Assembly: GCF_016313185.1 (NCBI RefSeq) | Contig: NZ_CP066218.1 | Span: 4,340,001 to 4,404,000, forward strand | Direction of reading: 5' to 3' | Origin: Mycolicibacterium baixiangningiae | Lineage (GTDB): Bacteria > Actinomycetota > Actinomycetes > Mycobacteriales > Mycobacteriaceae | Length of the DNA: 64,000 nt | Position numbers and translations under genes: made by a program | Notes under the pieces: model-generated | The model's database searches: none | Told to the model about the DNA's origin: nothing | What the model saw: the letters and a program-made list of their open reading frames with translations, nothing else | Part shown: piece by piece, positions 54,964-63,218 of the stretch | Numbering within the stretch: position 1 is the stretch's first letter | Layout of the letters: every line of letters starts with the position of its first letter

Positions 54964-55863
54964 ATGACCAGGCACTATTCGCCGTATTCGCGGACCCGGA
55001 CCGAACGTGTGGACCGTCCGCGTGCCGACTACCCGGGCTACGGCGAACAGCCGAGCCACGAGCCGTACTCCGCCGCCGACCACCCGGGGTATCGGCATTA
55101 CGCGGATGCCACAGTCGGTCAGGACACCTACCGCGGCCGCCAGGACCATCTCGGCTACGGCGAACAGCGCTACTCCGGCTACGGGCACCGGGATTCCGGA
55201 GCGACGACGGCCTACGAGCCCCATGAATCCGACGCGGACGACGAGGATTACGAAGACTACGAGGCATACGTCACGACCATCGACAGCCGGTGGAAGTGGA
55301 TCGCCGGCGTCGCCGCGGGAATCCTGCTCGTGGCGGTGATCTGCACGGTGGTGATCCTCGGCGGCGGAGACAGCGGTTCGGTGTCGGCGACCGTCGCCGC
55401 CCCGACGCAGAGCCGGCCACCGGCCACCGCGGCCCCCCAGGACACGGCGGCCCCCGCGCCACCGCCTGTCGCATCGCTGGCACCCGAAACGGTCACAACC
55501 GTGACCCCGACCCCGCCACCGGCGCCCACGGCGAGTGCCGCGCCGGCGCCGGCCCCCGGTGCGGTCGCTCCCCCGCCGCCCGCGGCGGCCAACCCCCGCA
55601 CGATCACCTACACCGTCACCGGCAACCGTCAGCTCATCGACCTGGTGACCGTGATCTACACCGACCAGCAGGGCGCCCTGCAGACCGAGGTCAACGTCGC
55701 GCTGCCGTGGTCCAAAACCGTGGTGCTCGATCCCGGCGTGGAACTGAAGTCGGTCACCGCGACCAGCGTCGGCGGGCAACTGAACTGCGCGATCACCGAC
55801 GCCGCCGGCACGGCGCTGGTGGCGCAGAACGACAACTCGATGCTCGCCACCTGCACTCAGTAG
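54964..55863 (+). CDS. MmpS-like membrane protein with Tyr-rich N-terminus and Pro-rich linker (Rv3209 ortholog)
   Basis: 299 aa. Residues 1-100 are cytosolic and low complexity, rich in Tyr, His, Gly and Arg, with repeated GYGEQ / GYRHY / GYGHR motifs, ending in an acidic patch (DADDEDYEDYEAY). A membrane helix (WIAGVAAGILLVAVICTVVIL, about 112-132) follows, then a Pro/Ala/Thr linker. An MmpS-type beta domain completes the protein (TYTVTGNRQLIDLVTVIYTD, then VNVALPWSKTVVL). MmpS proteins help MmpL lipid exporters, but no mmpL lies nearby. It converges on the ferritin-like gene 3 bp away. Confidence 0.88.
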   Translation: MTRHYSPYSRTRTERVDRPRADYPGYGEQPSHEPYSAADHPGYRHYADATVGQDTYRGRQDHLGYGEQRYSGYGHRDSGATTAYEPHESDADDEDYEDYEAYVTTIDSRWKWIAGVAAGILLVAVICTVVILGGGDSGSVSATVAAPTQSRPPATAAPQDTAAPAPPPVASLAPETVTTVTPTPPPAPTASAAPAPAPGAVAPPPPAAANPRTITYTVTGNRQLIDLVTVIYTDQQGALQTEVNVALPWSKTVVLDPGVELKSVTATSVGGQLNCAITDAAGTALVAQNDNSMLATCTQ

Positions 55864-55866
55864 CCC

Positions 55867-56571
55867 TCAGGCCAGCCCGAGCTCCTGCATCCGGGAGTGG
55901 TGGGTCCGCTGCAACCCGTCGAAGAACTCAGCCATCTGCGGCAGCCCCTCCCCCCCGGACATCACGAGGTCGACGAGTTCGTCGTGATCGGCGAGCACGT
56001 ACTGCGCCTGCGTGATGGCCTCACCGAGTAGCCGCCGCGACCACAACGCCAGCCGGTGCCGTTGCCGGTCGCTGGCGGTGACGGCGGCGCGCACCTCGGC
56101 GACCACGAACTGCGAATGCCCGGTTTCGGCCAGCACGCCGCGCACCACCGCAGCCACCTCCTCGGGCAGGGCGTCGGCGATCTCGGAGTAGAAATCGGCC
56201 GCCAGAGCGTCGCCGACATATGTCTTCACCAGCGCTTCGAGCCACGTGCTCGGCGTCGTGAGCCGGTGGTAGTTCTCCAGTGCGGAGGCGTATTTCGTCA
56301 TCGCGGGCACGATGTCGACTCCGCGGCGCTCCATGGCGTCCCGCAGCAACTCGTAGTGGTTCATCTCGGCGGCCGCCATGCTGGCCATGTTGATCCGGCC
56401 CCGCAGGTTGGGCGCCATGCGCGCTTCCTCGGTCAGCCGGTAGAACGCCGCCACCTCGCCGTAGGCGAGCAGTGCGAACAGCTCGTCGACGCCGGGATGG
56501 TGGGCCTGGACCCCCGCCCCGGCCCGGCCCGCAATCTGCTCGTCGGAGGCCGTGGGCTGGGTCGAATTCAT
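55867..56571 (-). CDS. Ferritin-like four-helix protein (Rv3210c ortholog)
   Basis: 234 aa from the ATG at 56571. Helical throughout, with the pattern of ferritin-like/MiaE-type folds: LAYGEVAAFYRLTEEARMA near 44, MAAAEMNHYELLRDAMERRG near 70 (E..H metal-ligand pair) and ADFYSEIADALPEEV near 125, then GHSQFVVAEVRAAV. A di-iron role is suggested by spaced Glu/His, but the second ExxH is not fully clear. Divergent from rhlE across a 234-bp region. Confidence 0.8.
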   Translation of the reverse strand: MNSTQPTASDEQIAGRAGAGVQAHHPGVDELFALLAYGEVAAFYRLTEEARMAPNLRGRINMASMAAAEMNHYELLRDAMERRGVDIVPAMTKYASALENYHRLTTPSTWLEALVKTYVGDALAADFYSEIADALPEEVAAVVRGVLAETGHSQFVVAEVRAAVTASDRQRHRLALWSRRLLGEAITQAQYVLADHDELVDLVMSGGEGLPQMAEFFDGLQRTHHSRMQELGLA

Positions 56572-56805
56572 GGCCCAACTGTAGACGCCGGGCGTCGTCC
56601 AGACGCGCCGGCAAAGTCGGCCGGGGTAGTATGGGAGTCGGCGGTGGCTCATTCACGACCCGGGCCGCCTCCCAGGAAATGTGCGTGCACGCAGTCGGCC
56701 TGCCTTACCTATGAGGACCGGGCCCCGGTGCTACTTCGTCGAAACTCGTGCGCGCGTGAACAATCCGCGCTCCGAGGATCGACCCGAAAGGCACTGTCAA
56801 GACGC

Positions 56806-58407
56806 ATGACCGAATCCACCGAAACTACTGAATCCACCGAAACTACTGAAATCACTGAGATCACCGAGATCGTCGAGGCCGAACCCGCCAAGATCTCCTT
56901 CGCCGACCTCGGCGTCCGCGAAGAGATCGTCCGGGCACTCGCCGAAGACGGCAAGGAACACCCCTTCGCCATCCAGGAACTGACCATGCCGATGGCGCTG
57001 GCGGGCGACGACCTCATCGGCCAGGCCCGGACCGGTATGGGCAAGACGCTGGCATTTGGTGTGCCGATGCTCCAGCGCATCACGACCGACCCCGACCGCG
57101 AACTGAGCGGCATCCCGCGCGCGCTCGTCGTCGTTCCCACCCGTGAGCTGTGTCTGCAGGTCTACGAGGACATCGCCGGCGCCGCCAAATACCTGCGAGC
57201 CGGTGACCGCAAGCTGTCCGTCACCTCCATTTACGGCGGGCGACCCTACGAGGCACAGATCGCAGCCCTGCAGAAGGGCGTCGACGTCGTGATCGGCACC
57301 CCCGGCCGACTGCTCGATCTCGCCCAGCAGGGCCACCTGAAGCTCGGCGGGCTGAGCATGCTGGTCCTCGACGAGGCCGACGAGATGCTCGACCTGGGCT
57401 TCCTGCCCGACATCGAGCGCATCTTGCGCCAGATCCCCGACGTTCGTCAGGCGATGCTGTTCTCGGCGACCATGCCGGACCCGATCATCACCCTTGCCCG
57501 AACGTTCATGACGCAGCCGACGCATATCCGTGCCGAGGCCCCGCAGTCGTCGCAGACCCATGACACCACCGAACAGTTCGCCTACCGCGCCCACGCGCTC
57601 GACAAGGTCGAGATGGTCAGCCGCATCCTGCAGGCCGACGGCCGCGGCGCGACGATGATCTTCACCCGCACCAAGCGCACCGCGCAGAAGGTGGCCGACG
57701 AGCTGGCCGAGCGCGGCTTCAAGGTCGGCGCTGTGCACGGTGACCTCGGTCAGATCGCCCGCGAGAAGGCCCTCAAATCCTTCCGCGCCGGCGAGGTCGA
57801 CGTGCTGGTCGCCACCGACGTCGCCGCCCGGGGTATCGACATCGACGACATCACCCACGTCATCAACTTCCAGATCCCCGAAGACGAGCAGGCCTACGTC
57901 CACCGCATCGGCCGCACCGGCCGCGCCGGCAAGACCGGCATCGCGGTCACGCTCGTCGACTGGGACGAGCTGCCCCGCTGGTCGATGATCGACAAGGCAC
58001 TCGGCCTGGACACGCCCGATCCCGCCGAGACCTACTCGAACTCCCCGCACCTCTACGAAGAGCTGAACATCCCCACCGACGCGGGCAGCTCCGTGGGCGA
58101 AGCGCGCACGAAGGCACCCGCCAAGCGTGCCGGCCGCACCGACCGCACTGAGCGCAGCGACCGCACCGACCGCTCTGAGCGCAGCGAGCGCGACGGTGAC
58201 GACAAGCCGGCGCGCTCACGCTCCCGCAGCCGTCGCCGTACCCGCGCCGGCGAACCCGTCAGCGGACACGTCGAGGCATCGTCCGAGGCGTCTTCCGAGG
58301 AGCCGGCCGCCGAGGGTGCGGAGACCGACGCCGGCGATGAGGCCACCCAGGCCGCGCGTCGGCGCCGCCGTCGGCGTCCGCGCAAGGCCGCGTCCACGAC
58401 CAACTGA
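56806..58407 (+). CDS. rhlE: DEAD-box ATP-dependent RNA helicase RhlE (Rv3211 ortholog)
   Basis: 533 aa from the ATG at 56806. DEAD-box motifs: Q-motif with SFADLGV and PFAIQ near 30-53, motif I ARTGMGKT near 73, PTRELCLQV (Ia), TPGRLL (Ib), LDEADEMLDLGF (II), FSATMP (III), MIFTRTKRTAQK (IV), ATDVAARGIDID (V) and HRIGRTGRAGK (VI). The N-terminus carries a Thr/Glu repeat from a duplicated 18-bp unit. The C-terminal 150 aa are disordered, alternating Arg/Asp/Glu (RTDRTERSDRTDR), and basic, as in cold-shock RNA helicases involved in rRNA and degradosome work. Confidence 0.94.
   Translation: MTESTETTESTETTEITEITEIVEAEPAKISFADLGVREEIVRALAEDGKEHPFAIQELTMPMALAGDDLIGQARTGMGKTLAFGVPMLQRITTDPDRELSGIPRALVVVPTRELCLQVYEDIAGAAKYLRAGDRKLSVTSIYGGRPYEAQIAALQKGVDVVIGTPGRLLDLAQQGHLKLGGLSMLVLDEADEMLDLGFLPDIERILRQIPDVRQAMLFSATMPDPIITLARTFMTQPTHIRAEAPQSSQTHDTTEQFAYRAHALDKVEMVSRILQADGRGATMIFTRTKRTAQKVADELAERGFKVGAVHGDLGQIAREKALKSFRAGEVDVLVATDVAARGIDIDDITHVINFQIPEDEQAYVHRIGRTGRAGKTGIAVTLVDWDELPRWSMIDKALGLDTPDPAETYSNSPHLYEELNIPTDAGSSVGEARTKAPAKRAGRTDRTERSDRTDRSERSERDGDDKPARSRSRSRRRTRAGEPVSGHVEASSEASSEEPAAEGAETDAGDEATQAARRRRRRRPRKAASTTN
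56812..56847. repeat. Perfect 18-bp tandem duplication at the start of rhlE
   Basis: GAATCCACCGAAACTACT occurs at 56812-56829 and again at 56830-56847, in frame, giving ESTETT twice. Further degenerate copies follow (EITEITEIVE). Such codon-multiple repeats are likely to vary in number between strains. Confidence 0.85.
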
Positions 58408-58427
58408 CCCGACGGTCACCATCGTCC

Positions 58428-59639
58428 GTGGTCAAACCGGAGCGCCGCACCCGCGGTGATGTGATGGCCGCCGTGGCGATCGCCGCAGTCATCGCGGTGG
58501 TCGCGGGGCTGGTCTGGTGGACCAGCGACGCCCGGGCCACCATCAGTCAGCCCGCCGCGTCGGCAATACCCGACCTCGAGCCCGCCACCGCGGTTCCTGC
58601 CGCCCTGCGGGAGCTGTGGAGCGCGGCGAGCCCGAAGACGCGCCTGCCGGTCGTCGTCGGCGGCAGCGTCGTGACCGGGGATGGTGGGACGGTCCAGGGC
58701 CACGACCCGGCCACCGGCAAAACGCTGTGGAGCTACGCGCGCGACGTCGACCTGTGCGGCGTCACGTCGGTGTACCACTATGCGGTGGCCGTGTACCCGG
58801 ACTCGCGGGGGTGCGGCCAGGTCAGCACCATCAACGGCAGGACAGGCAAGCGCGGGAACGCGCGCACGGGCTACGCCGACCGCGAGGTGAGGCTGAGCTC
58901 CGACGGCACCACGGTGCTCTCGGTCGGCGCCACCCGACTCGAGGTCTGGCGCTCGGACATGGTCCGCATGCTCAGTTACGGCGCACTGGATGCGCGGGTC
59001 AAACCCGATGTGCCCGCGGCGCCACTGTGCCGGCTCACCTCGGCGGCCGCCAGCTCGTCGGCGGTCTCGGTGCTCGAAGCCTGCCCGAACGAGCCCGACC
59101 TCCGGTTGACGCTGTTGCGTCCCTCCGACGAGGAGGACATGCCGGATATCAAGATCGTCGAACTGCCCGACGTGCCCGCCGACTCCGATGCCCGTGTCAT
59201 CGCGGTCTCGGACACCACGACGGCCGTCTATCTGCCGACGCCCACACCGACCGTCAACGTCATCGACGACACCGGAACGACGGTCGCCAGCACCCTGATG
59301 CCGGCGCCGGCAGCCGCGGACGCGGTCGCGTCGCGGGCGGGCGACCTGGTCACGTGGTGGACCGGTGATTCGGTGATGGTGTTCGACGCCTCCGGCCTGC
59401 GCTACAGGTACACGGTCACCCCGTCGGGAGGGAACGTGCCACTGGGGCCGGCGACCGAGATGGCCGATCGCCTGCTGGTACCGGTCACCGACGGCTACGA
59501 CGTCTTCGAAGCAGGCACCGGCAGGGGTGAACGCCACATCGCCCTGACCCGTCCACCGGTCGACGGAGCAGTCGTGCCCGCGGCGGCCGGCGACCACGTC
59601 GTCGAATTGCGCGGCGGCGAACTGGTGGTGCTGGGCTGA
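58428..59639 (+). CDS. Membrane-anchored PQQ/quinoprotein-repeat-like protein (Rv3212 ortholog)
   Basis: 403 aa from a GTG at 58428. A basic N-terminus and one hydrophobic segment (VMAAVAIAAVIAVVAGLVWW, about 12-31) act as signal anchor. The extracytoplasmic domain has beta-propeller features: VVVGGSVVTGDGGTVQGHDPATGKTLWSYARD (read in part) is a PQQ-like blade, and paired Cys residues (VDLCGV, SRGCGQV; later LCRLTS and EACPNE) suggest disulfides. Function unknown. It follows rhlE after 20 bp and may be co-transcribed, and it closes the conserved core block. Confidence 0.85.
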   Translation: MVKPERRTRGDVMAAVAIAAVIAVVAGLVWWTSDARATISQPAASAIPDLEPATAVPAALRELWSAASPKTRLPVVVGGSVVTGDGGTVQGHDPATGKTLWSYARDVDLCGVTSVYHYAVAVYPDSRGCGQVSTINGRTGKRGNARTGYADREVRLSSDGTTVLSVGATRLEVWRSDMVRMLSYGALDARVKPDVPAAPLCRLTSAAASSSAVSVLEACPNEPDLRLTLLRPSDEEDMPDIKIVELPDVPADSDARVIAVSDTTTAVYLPTPTPTVNVIDDTGTTVASTLMPAPAAADAVASRAGDLVTWWTGDSVMVFDASGLRYRYTVTPSGGNVPLGPATEMADRLLVPVTDGYDVFEAGTGRGERHIALTRPPVDGAVVPAAAGDHVVELRGGELVVLG

Positions 59640-59711
59640 CGCGTCCCGCGAACCGCCCCACCCCGACTGATCACGCGATCTAGACTTCTCGCGGACATTC
59701 GGGAGGTGCGC

Positions 59712-60377
59712 ATGGACGGCATCGCCGATATGGGCGGCACCGAGGGATGGGGCCGCGCCCAGCGACCGCGGCCCGACGAGCCGGTGTTCGCCGAGCCGTG
59801 GCAGGGCCGGGCGTTCGCCCTGACCCTGCTCGCGAACCGGCTGGCCGGGGGCAACCTGGACTCGTTCCGGCACGCCATGGAGCGGCTGGACCGCCATGCG
59901 TACCTGGACGACGGCTACTTCGGTCGCTGGCTCAACGGAGCCGAGTCGATCCTCACCGACAGCGCCCTGCTGGCGCCGTCCGCCGTCGACGCCCGTGCCC
60001 GCAACCTGCGCGGTGAGGGGATCGAGGAGCCGCCGACCCCGGAGCCGGCCGCCGGTGAGGTCCGCCCGGGCTCCTGGAGTTCGGTCCGCGACGTGGCAGC
60101 GGCGCCGGCCTTCGCCATCGGTGCGCGGGTACGGGCGAAGAACCTCTCACCGGCCGGGCACACCAGGCTGCCGCGCTACGTGCGCGGGCACACCGGCGCC
60201 GTCACCCTGATCGAACCCGCCTTCGTGTTCCCCGACACCAACGCTCACTTTCGGGGCGAGGACCCGCAGTACGTGTACACCGTCGCCTTCGATTCACATG
60301 ACCTGTGGGGCGCCGGCGCCGAACCGTTCACCCTCACCATCGAGCTGTTCGAGAGCTACCTGGAGGAGGCCACATGA
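59712..60377 (+). CDS. nthB: Nitrile hydratase beta subunit
   Basis: 221 aa from the ATG at 59712, with GGGAGG five bases upstream. The N-terminus (MDGIADMGGTEGWG) and EPVFAEPWQGRAFALTLLA near 28-46 are the beta-subunit signature. Residues about 120-221 form the small SH3-like barrel (IGARVRAKNL...GHTRLPRYVRGHTGAVTLIEP). Together with the alpha subunit it hydrates nitriles to amides in the cytosol. Gene order beta-alpha-accessory is that of cobalt-type enzymes. The stop overlaps the alpha start by 4 bp. Confidence 0.95.
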   Translation: MDGIADMGGTEGWGRAQRPRPDEPVFAEPWQGRAFALTLLANRLAGGNLDSFRHAMERLDRHAYLDDGYFGRWLNGAESILTDSALLAPSAVDARARNLRGEGIEEPPTPEPAAGEVRPGSWSSVRDVAAAPAFAIGARVRAKNLSPAGHTRLPRYVRGHTGAVTLIEPAFVFPDTNAHFRGEDPQYVYTVAFDSHDLWGAGAEPFTLTIELFESYLEEAT

Positions 60378-60970
60378 CTGCGACGCAGCCGGGCCGCGGC
60401 ATTCCCCCGGCCCTGCGCACCGAGGCACTCGAACAGTTGCTCACCGAACGCGGCCTGGTCGACCCCGGCGCGCTCGAGGCGATCATCACCACCTACCAGA
60501 CACACGTGGGGCCGCTCAACGGAGCGAAGGTCGTCGCGAGGGCATGGACCGATCCGGGGTACCTGCGCCGGTTGCTCGACGACGGCACCGCCGCGATCGA
60601 CGACATGGGTTTCCTCGGACGGCAGACCGAACACGTCATCGTCGTGGAGAACACCCCGACCAGCCATCACGTCGTGGTGTGCACCATGTGCTCGTGCTAC
60701 CCCTGGCAGCTCCTGGGCCTGCCGCCCAGCTGGTACAAGGATCCGGCCTACCGTTCACGGGTGGTCAGGGAGCCGCGGCAGGTGCTGGCCGAGATGGGTC
60801 TCGAACTGGCGCCGGAGGTCCAGATCACCGTGCACGACTCGAGCAGCGAGGTGCGTTGGCTGGTGCTGCCGGAACGCCCGGCGGGCACCGAGCACCTGAC
60901 CGAACAACAACTCGTCCCCCTGATCACCCGCGAAGCCATGGTGGGCGTCGCCAAGGTCGGAGCACCGTGA
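60374..60970 (+). CDS. nthA: Nitrile hydratase alpha subunit, cobalt type
   Basis: 198 aa. The metal-binding claw VCTMCSCYPW near residues 102-111 has Thr after the first Cys and Tyr after the last, as in Co-type enzymes (Fe-type has CSLCSCT). The Leu usual between the Cys residues is Met here. LGLPPSWYK and YRSRVVREPR (Arg contacts to oxidised Cys) follow. Two Cys of the claw are normally oxidised to sulfinic and sulfenic acids. Thiocyanate hydrolase gamma is related, but the pairing with a full-length beta subunit supports nitrile hydratase. Confidence 0.95.
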   Translation: MTATQPGRGIPPALRTEALEQLLTERGLVDPGALEAIITTYQTHVGPLNGAKVVARAWTDPGYLRRLLDDGTAAIDDMGFLGRQTEHVIVVENTPTSHHVVVCTMCSCYPWQLLGLPPSWYKDPAYRSRVVREPRQVLAEMGLELAPEVQITVHDSSSEVRWLVLPERPAGTEHLTEQQLVPLITREAMVGVAKVGAP

Positions 60971-60976
60971 GCCGGT

Positions 60977-61312
60977 ATGACCGCTGACCTCGACACCGAA
61001 GGGGCCGCGGCGCCACCGCGGGCGAACGGCGAGCTGGTATTCGACGAGCCTTGGGAGAGCCGCGCTTTCGGTATGGCGGTCCTGCTGGTCGAGGCCGGGG
61101 TCTTCACCTGGCCGCAGTTCCGAACCGCCCTGGTCGCACGCATCGCACACTGGCAGTCCCGCGACGACGGTCAAGGCTGGCACTACTACCAGCACTGGCT
61201 GGGCGCACTGGAGGACGTGCTGACCGCGGGCGGCACCGTGTCCACCGACCACGTCGCCTCCCGCGCCAGCGCGTTGGCACTGCGCCCCGATGGCCACGAT
61301 CACCGGCACTGA
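60977..61312 (+). CDS. Nitrile hydratase accessory (cobalt-insertion/activator) protein
   Basis: 111 aa. It resembles the N-terminal helical half of the beta subunit: FDEPWESRAFGMAVLLVE here versus FAEPWQGRAFALTLLAN there, and YYQHWLGALEDVLTAGG versus FGRWLNGAESILTDS. That is the expected origin of the self-subunit-swapping chaperone that loads cobalt into alpha. It ends with a His-rich tail (DGHDHRH), a plausible metal handle. It starts 6 bp after alpha and overlaps the MocR-type gene by 23 bp. Confidence 0.88.
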   Translation: MTADLDTEGAAAPPRANGELVFDEPWESRAFGMAVLLVEAGVFTWPQFRTALVARIAHWQSRDDGQGWHYYQHWLGALEDVLTAGGTVSTDHVASRASALALRPDGHDHRH

Positions 61313-62726
61313 CCACGCTCCACCGACCGGCCCCCAGGGCGCGGCGGCCGGGTTGGACCTGCATCTGGTGCGGCCTCACGGCCGAGTGCGCGACAGCCTG
61401 ATGGAAGCCCTGCGGGACGCCATTCGATCCGGGCGGCTGGCGCCGGGGGCCCGGCTCCCGTCGAGCCGCACACTGGCCGCCGACCTGGGTGTCGCGCGCA
61501 ACACGGTGGCGCGCGCGTACTCCGAACTCGTCGCCGAAGGCTGGCTGGCATCGCAGCACGGTTCCGGCACGACGGTGTCCCCGCGGGCGGCCGATGTGCT
61601 CCGCTCCCTGACCTCGCGACGCACCAGACCGCCACCGCGCCCTCCGGACCACGATCTACGGCCCGGACACCCTGACCTGTCGTCGTTTCCCCGCGAGGAG
61701 TGGAGCCGTGCCGTGAAGCGGGCGCTGCACGACGCACCCACCGAGGCGTTCGGTTACGCCGACCCCCACGGCAGACCCGAACTGCGCGAGGCGCTCGCCG
61801 AATACCTGGCGCGGGCGCGCGGCGTCCGCTCGGACCCGGACGACATCGTCATCTGCAGCGGTGCCGCCGAAGGCCTGGATCTGGTGGCCGCCGCGTTGGC
61901 CGATGACGGGGTGGGGGCGGTGGCGGTCGAGGAGTTCGCCCTGCCCACACAACGACTTTCGCTCACCGCGGCGGGCCTGCGGTGCCCGCCGTTGACGGTG
62001 GACCCCGAGGGCGCCGACGTGCGTGCGCTCGACACCATGCCGGACGTGGGGGCCGTCGTCCTCACCCCGTCACATCAGTTTCCGCTCGGCGCTCCCCTGC
62101 ATTCGGACCGGCGGGCCGCGGTCATCGACTGGGCCCGCCGAAAGGGCGGCGTGGTCATCGAAGACGACTACGACGGTGAATTCCGCTACGACCGCAGTCC
62201 CGTCGGCGCATTACACGGCGTCGACCCCGAGTGTGTCGTCTACCTGGGCACGGTCAGCAAGTCCCTGGCCCCCGGGCTCCGGCTCGGCTGGTTCGTCCTC
62301 CCCCACCGGCTCGTCGAGGCGGTCATCCGCCAGAAGGGTGAGACCGAATCGACCTGCGGGTTCGTCGAGCAACTGGCGATGGCCGACTTCATCCGGTCGG
62401 GGGCCTACGACCGCCATATCCGCACGATGCGGGCGCAGTACCGGCGCCGGCGCGAGCAGCTGGTGGCGGCAGTCAGCCGGGCCTCGCCGGACACCGTCGT
62501 CGCCGGCCTGCCCGCCGGACTGCACGTGGTGTTGCAGCTGTCCGGTGGCGGGGAGAGCAGGCTGGCCGGCCGGCCGCCGTGGCGACGGCTGGCGGTCGAG
62601 GGACTGGACCTGTACCGCCATCCCGACGCCGAGTCCGACCGCGACGGCGTGGTCGTGGGGTTCGCCGCACCGGCACCGAGCGCGTGGTCGGCGGCACTGG
62701 CGGCGCTGGTCCATCTGCTGCCCTGA
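61290..62726 (+). CDS. MocR/PdxR-type GntR regulator with aminotransferase-like domain
   Basis: 478 aa. Residues about 25-95 form a GntR winged helix (MEALRDAIRSGRLAPGARLPSSR..., ADLGVARNTVARAYSEL). Residues about 110-478 form a fold-type I aminotransferase-like domain with DDYDGEFRYDR near 292 and the PLP-binding Lys in TVSKSLAPGLRLGWF near 325. MocR proteins use PLP as a sensor and activate or repress amino-acid or vitamin genes. Overlap with the nitrile-hydratase accessory gene suggests one transcript and control of that operon. Confidence 0.9.
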   Translation: MATITGTDHAPPTGPQGAAAGLDLHLVRPHGRVRDSLMEALRDAIRSGRLAPGARLPSSRTLAADLGVARNTVARAYSELVAEGWLASQHGSGTTVSPRAADVLRSLTSRRTRPPPRPPDHDLRPGHPDLSSFPREEWSRAVKRALHDAPTEAFGYADPHGRPELREALAEYLARARGVRSDPDDIVICSGAAEGLDLVAAALADDGVGAVAVEEFALPTQRLSLTAAGLRCPPLTVDPEGADVRALDTMPDVGAVVLTPSHQFPLGAPLHSDRRAAVIDWARRKGGVVIEDDYDGEFRYDRSPVGALHGVDPECVVYLGTVSKSLAPGLRLGWFVLPHRLVEAVIRQKGETESTCGFVEQLAMADFIRSGAYDRHIRTMRAQYRRRREQLVAAVSRASPDTVVAGLPAGLHVVLQLSGGGESRLAGRPPWRRLAVEGLDLYRHPDAESDRDGVVVGFAAPAPSAWSAALAALVHLLP

Positions 62727-62803
62727 TCAGCGCCCCACTGGCCCCCGTTCGCCGGACCGAAGTGGCCCACGAATCGGCGGGCGACGGCATTAGCGTCGAA
62801 CAC

Positions 62804-63214
62804 ATGCTGGCTACGGGAAACGTCAAGGTGTCGGACCTTCTGTGCGTCACACCGCCGTGGATCCCACCGGGTGCGCACGTGATGACGCAGATCGTCGAAT
62901 TGCCGCCTGCGGACGAGGGATTGGCGCCACACCGTCATTCGGGACCGGTCTTCGGTTACGTGCTCGAGGGAGCGATCCTGTTCGAACTCGAAGGCGAGCA
63001 GCCGCGGGAGATTTCCGCGGGTGAGGCGTTCTGGGAACCGGGCGGTGAGGTGGTGCACTACCGGGTGGCGAACCTGGAACAGCACAGCCGGAGCCGGTTT
63101 CTCGCGGTGTGCCTCTGCGCTCCCGGGATCGACATGATCACCATGCTGACGCCCGAGGAGATCGTCGCCCGCGATCACCTGCGCCACCCGAGTGCGCAGC
63201 GGCACAACGGCTGA
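62804..63214 (+). CDS. Small cupin-domain protein
   Basis: 136 aa from the ATG at 62804. Cupin motif 1 is PHRHSGPVFGYVLEGAILFE near 43-62 (two His and Glu-like ligands) and motif 2 is GEAFWEPGGEVVHYRVANL near 75-93 (His ligand). One double-stranded beta-helix, probably metal-binding in the cytosol. Such genes often sit beside quinone oxidoreductases, as here with 4 bp to the next start. A role in a detoxification pathway is possible, substrate unknown. Confidence 0.82.
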   Translation: MLATGNVKVSDLLCVTPPWIPPGAHVMTQIVELPPADEGLAPHRHSGPVFGYVLEGAILFELEGEQPREISAGEAFWEPGGEVVHYRVANLEQHSRSRFLAVCLCAPGIDMITMLTPEEIVARDHLRHPSAQRHNG

Positions 63215-63218
63215 GCAC

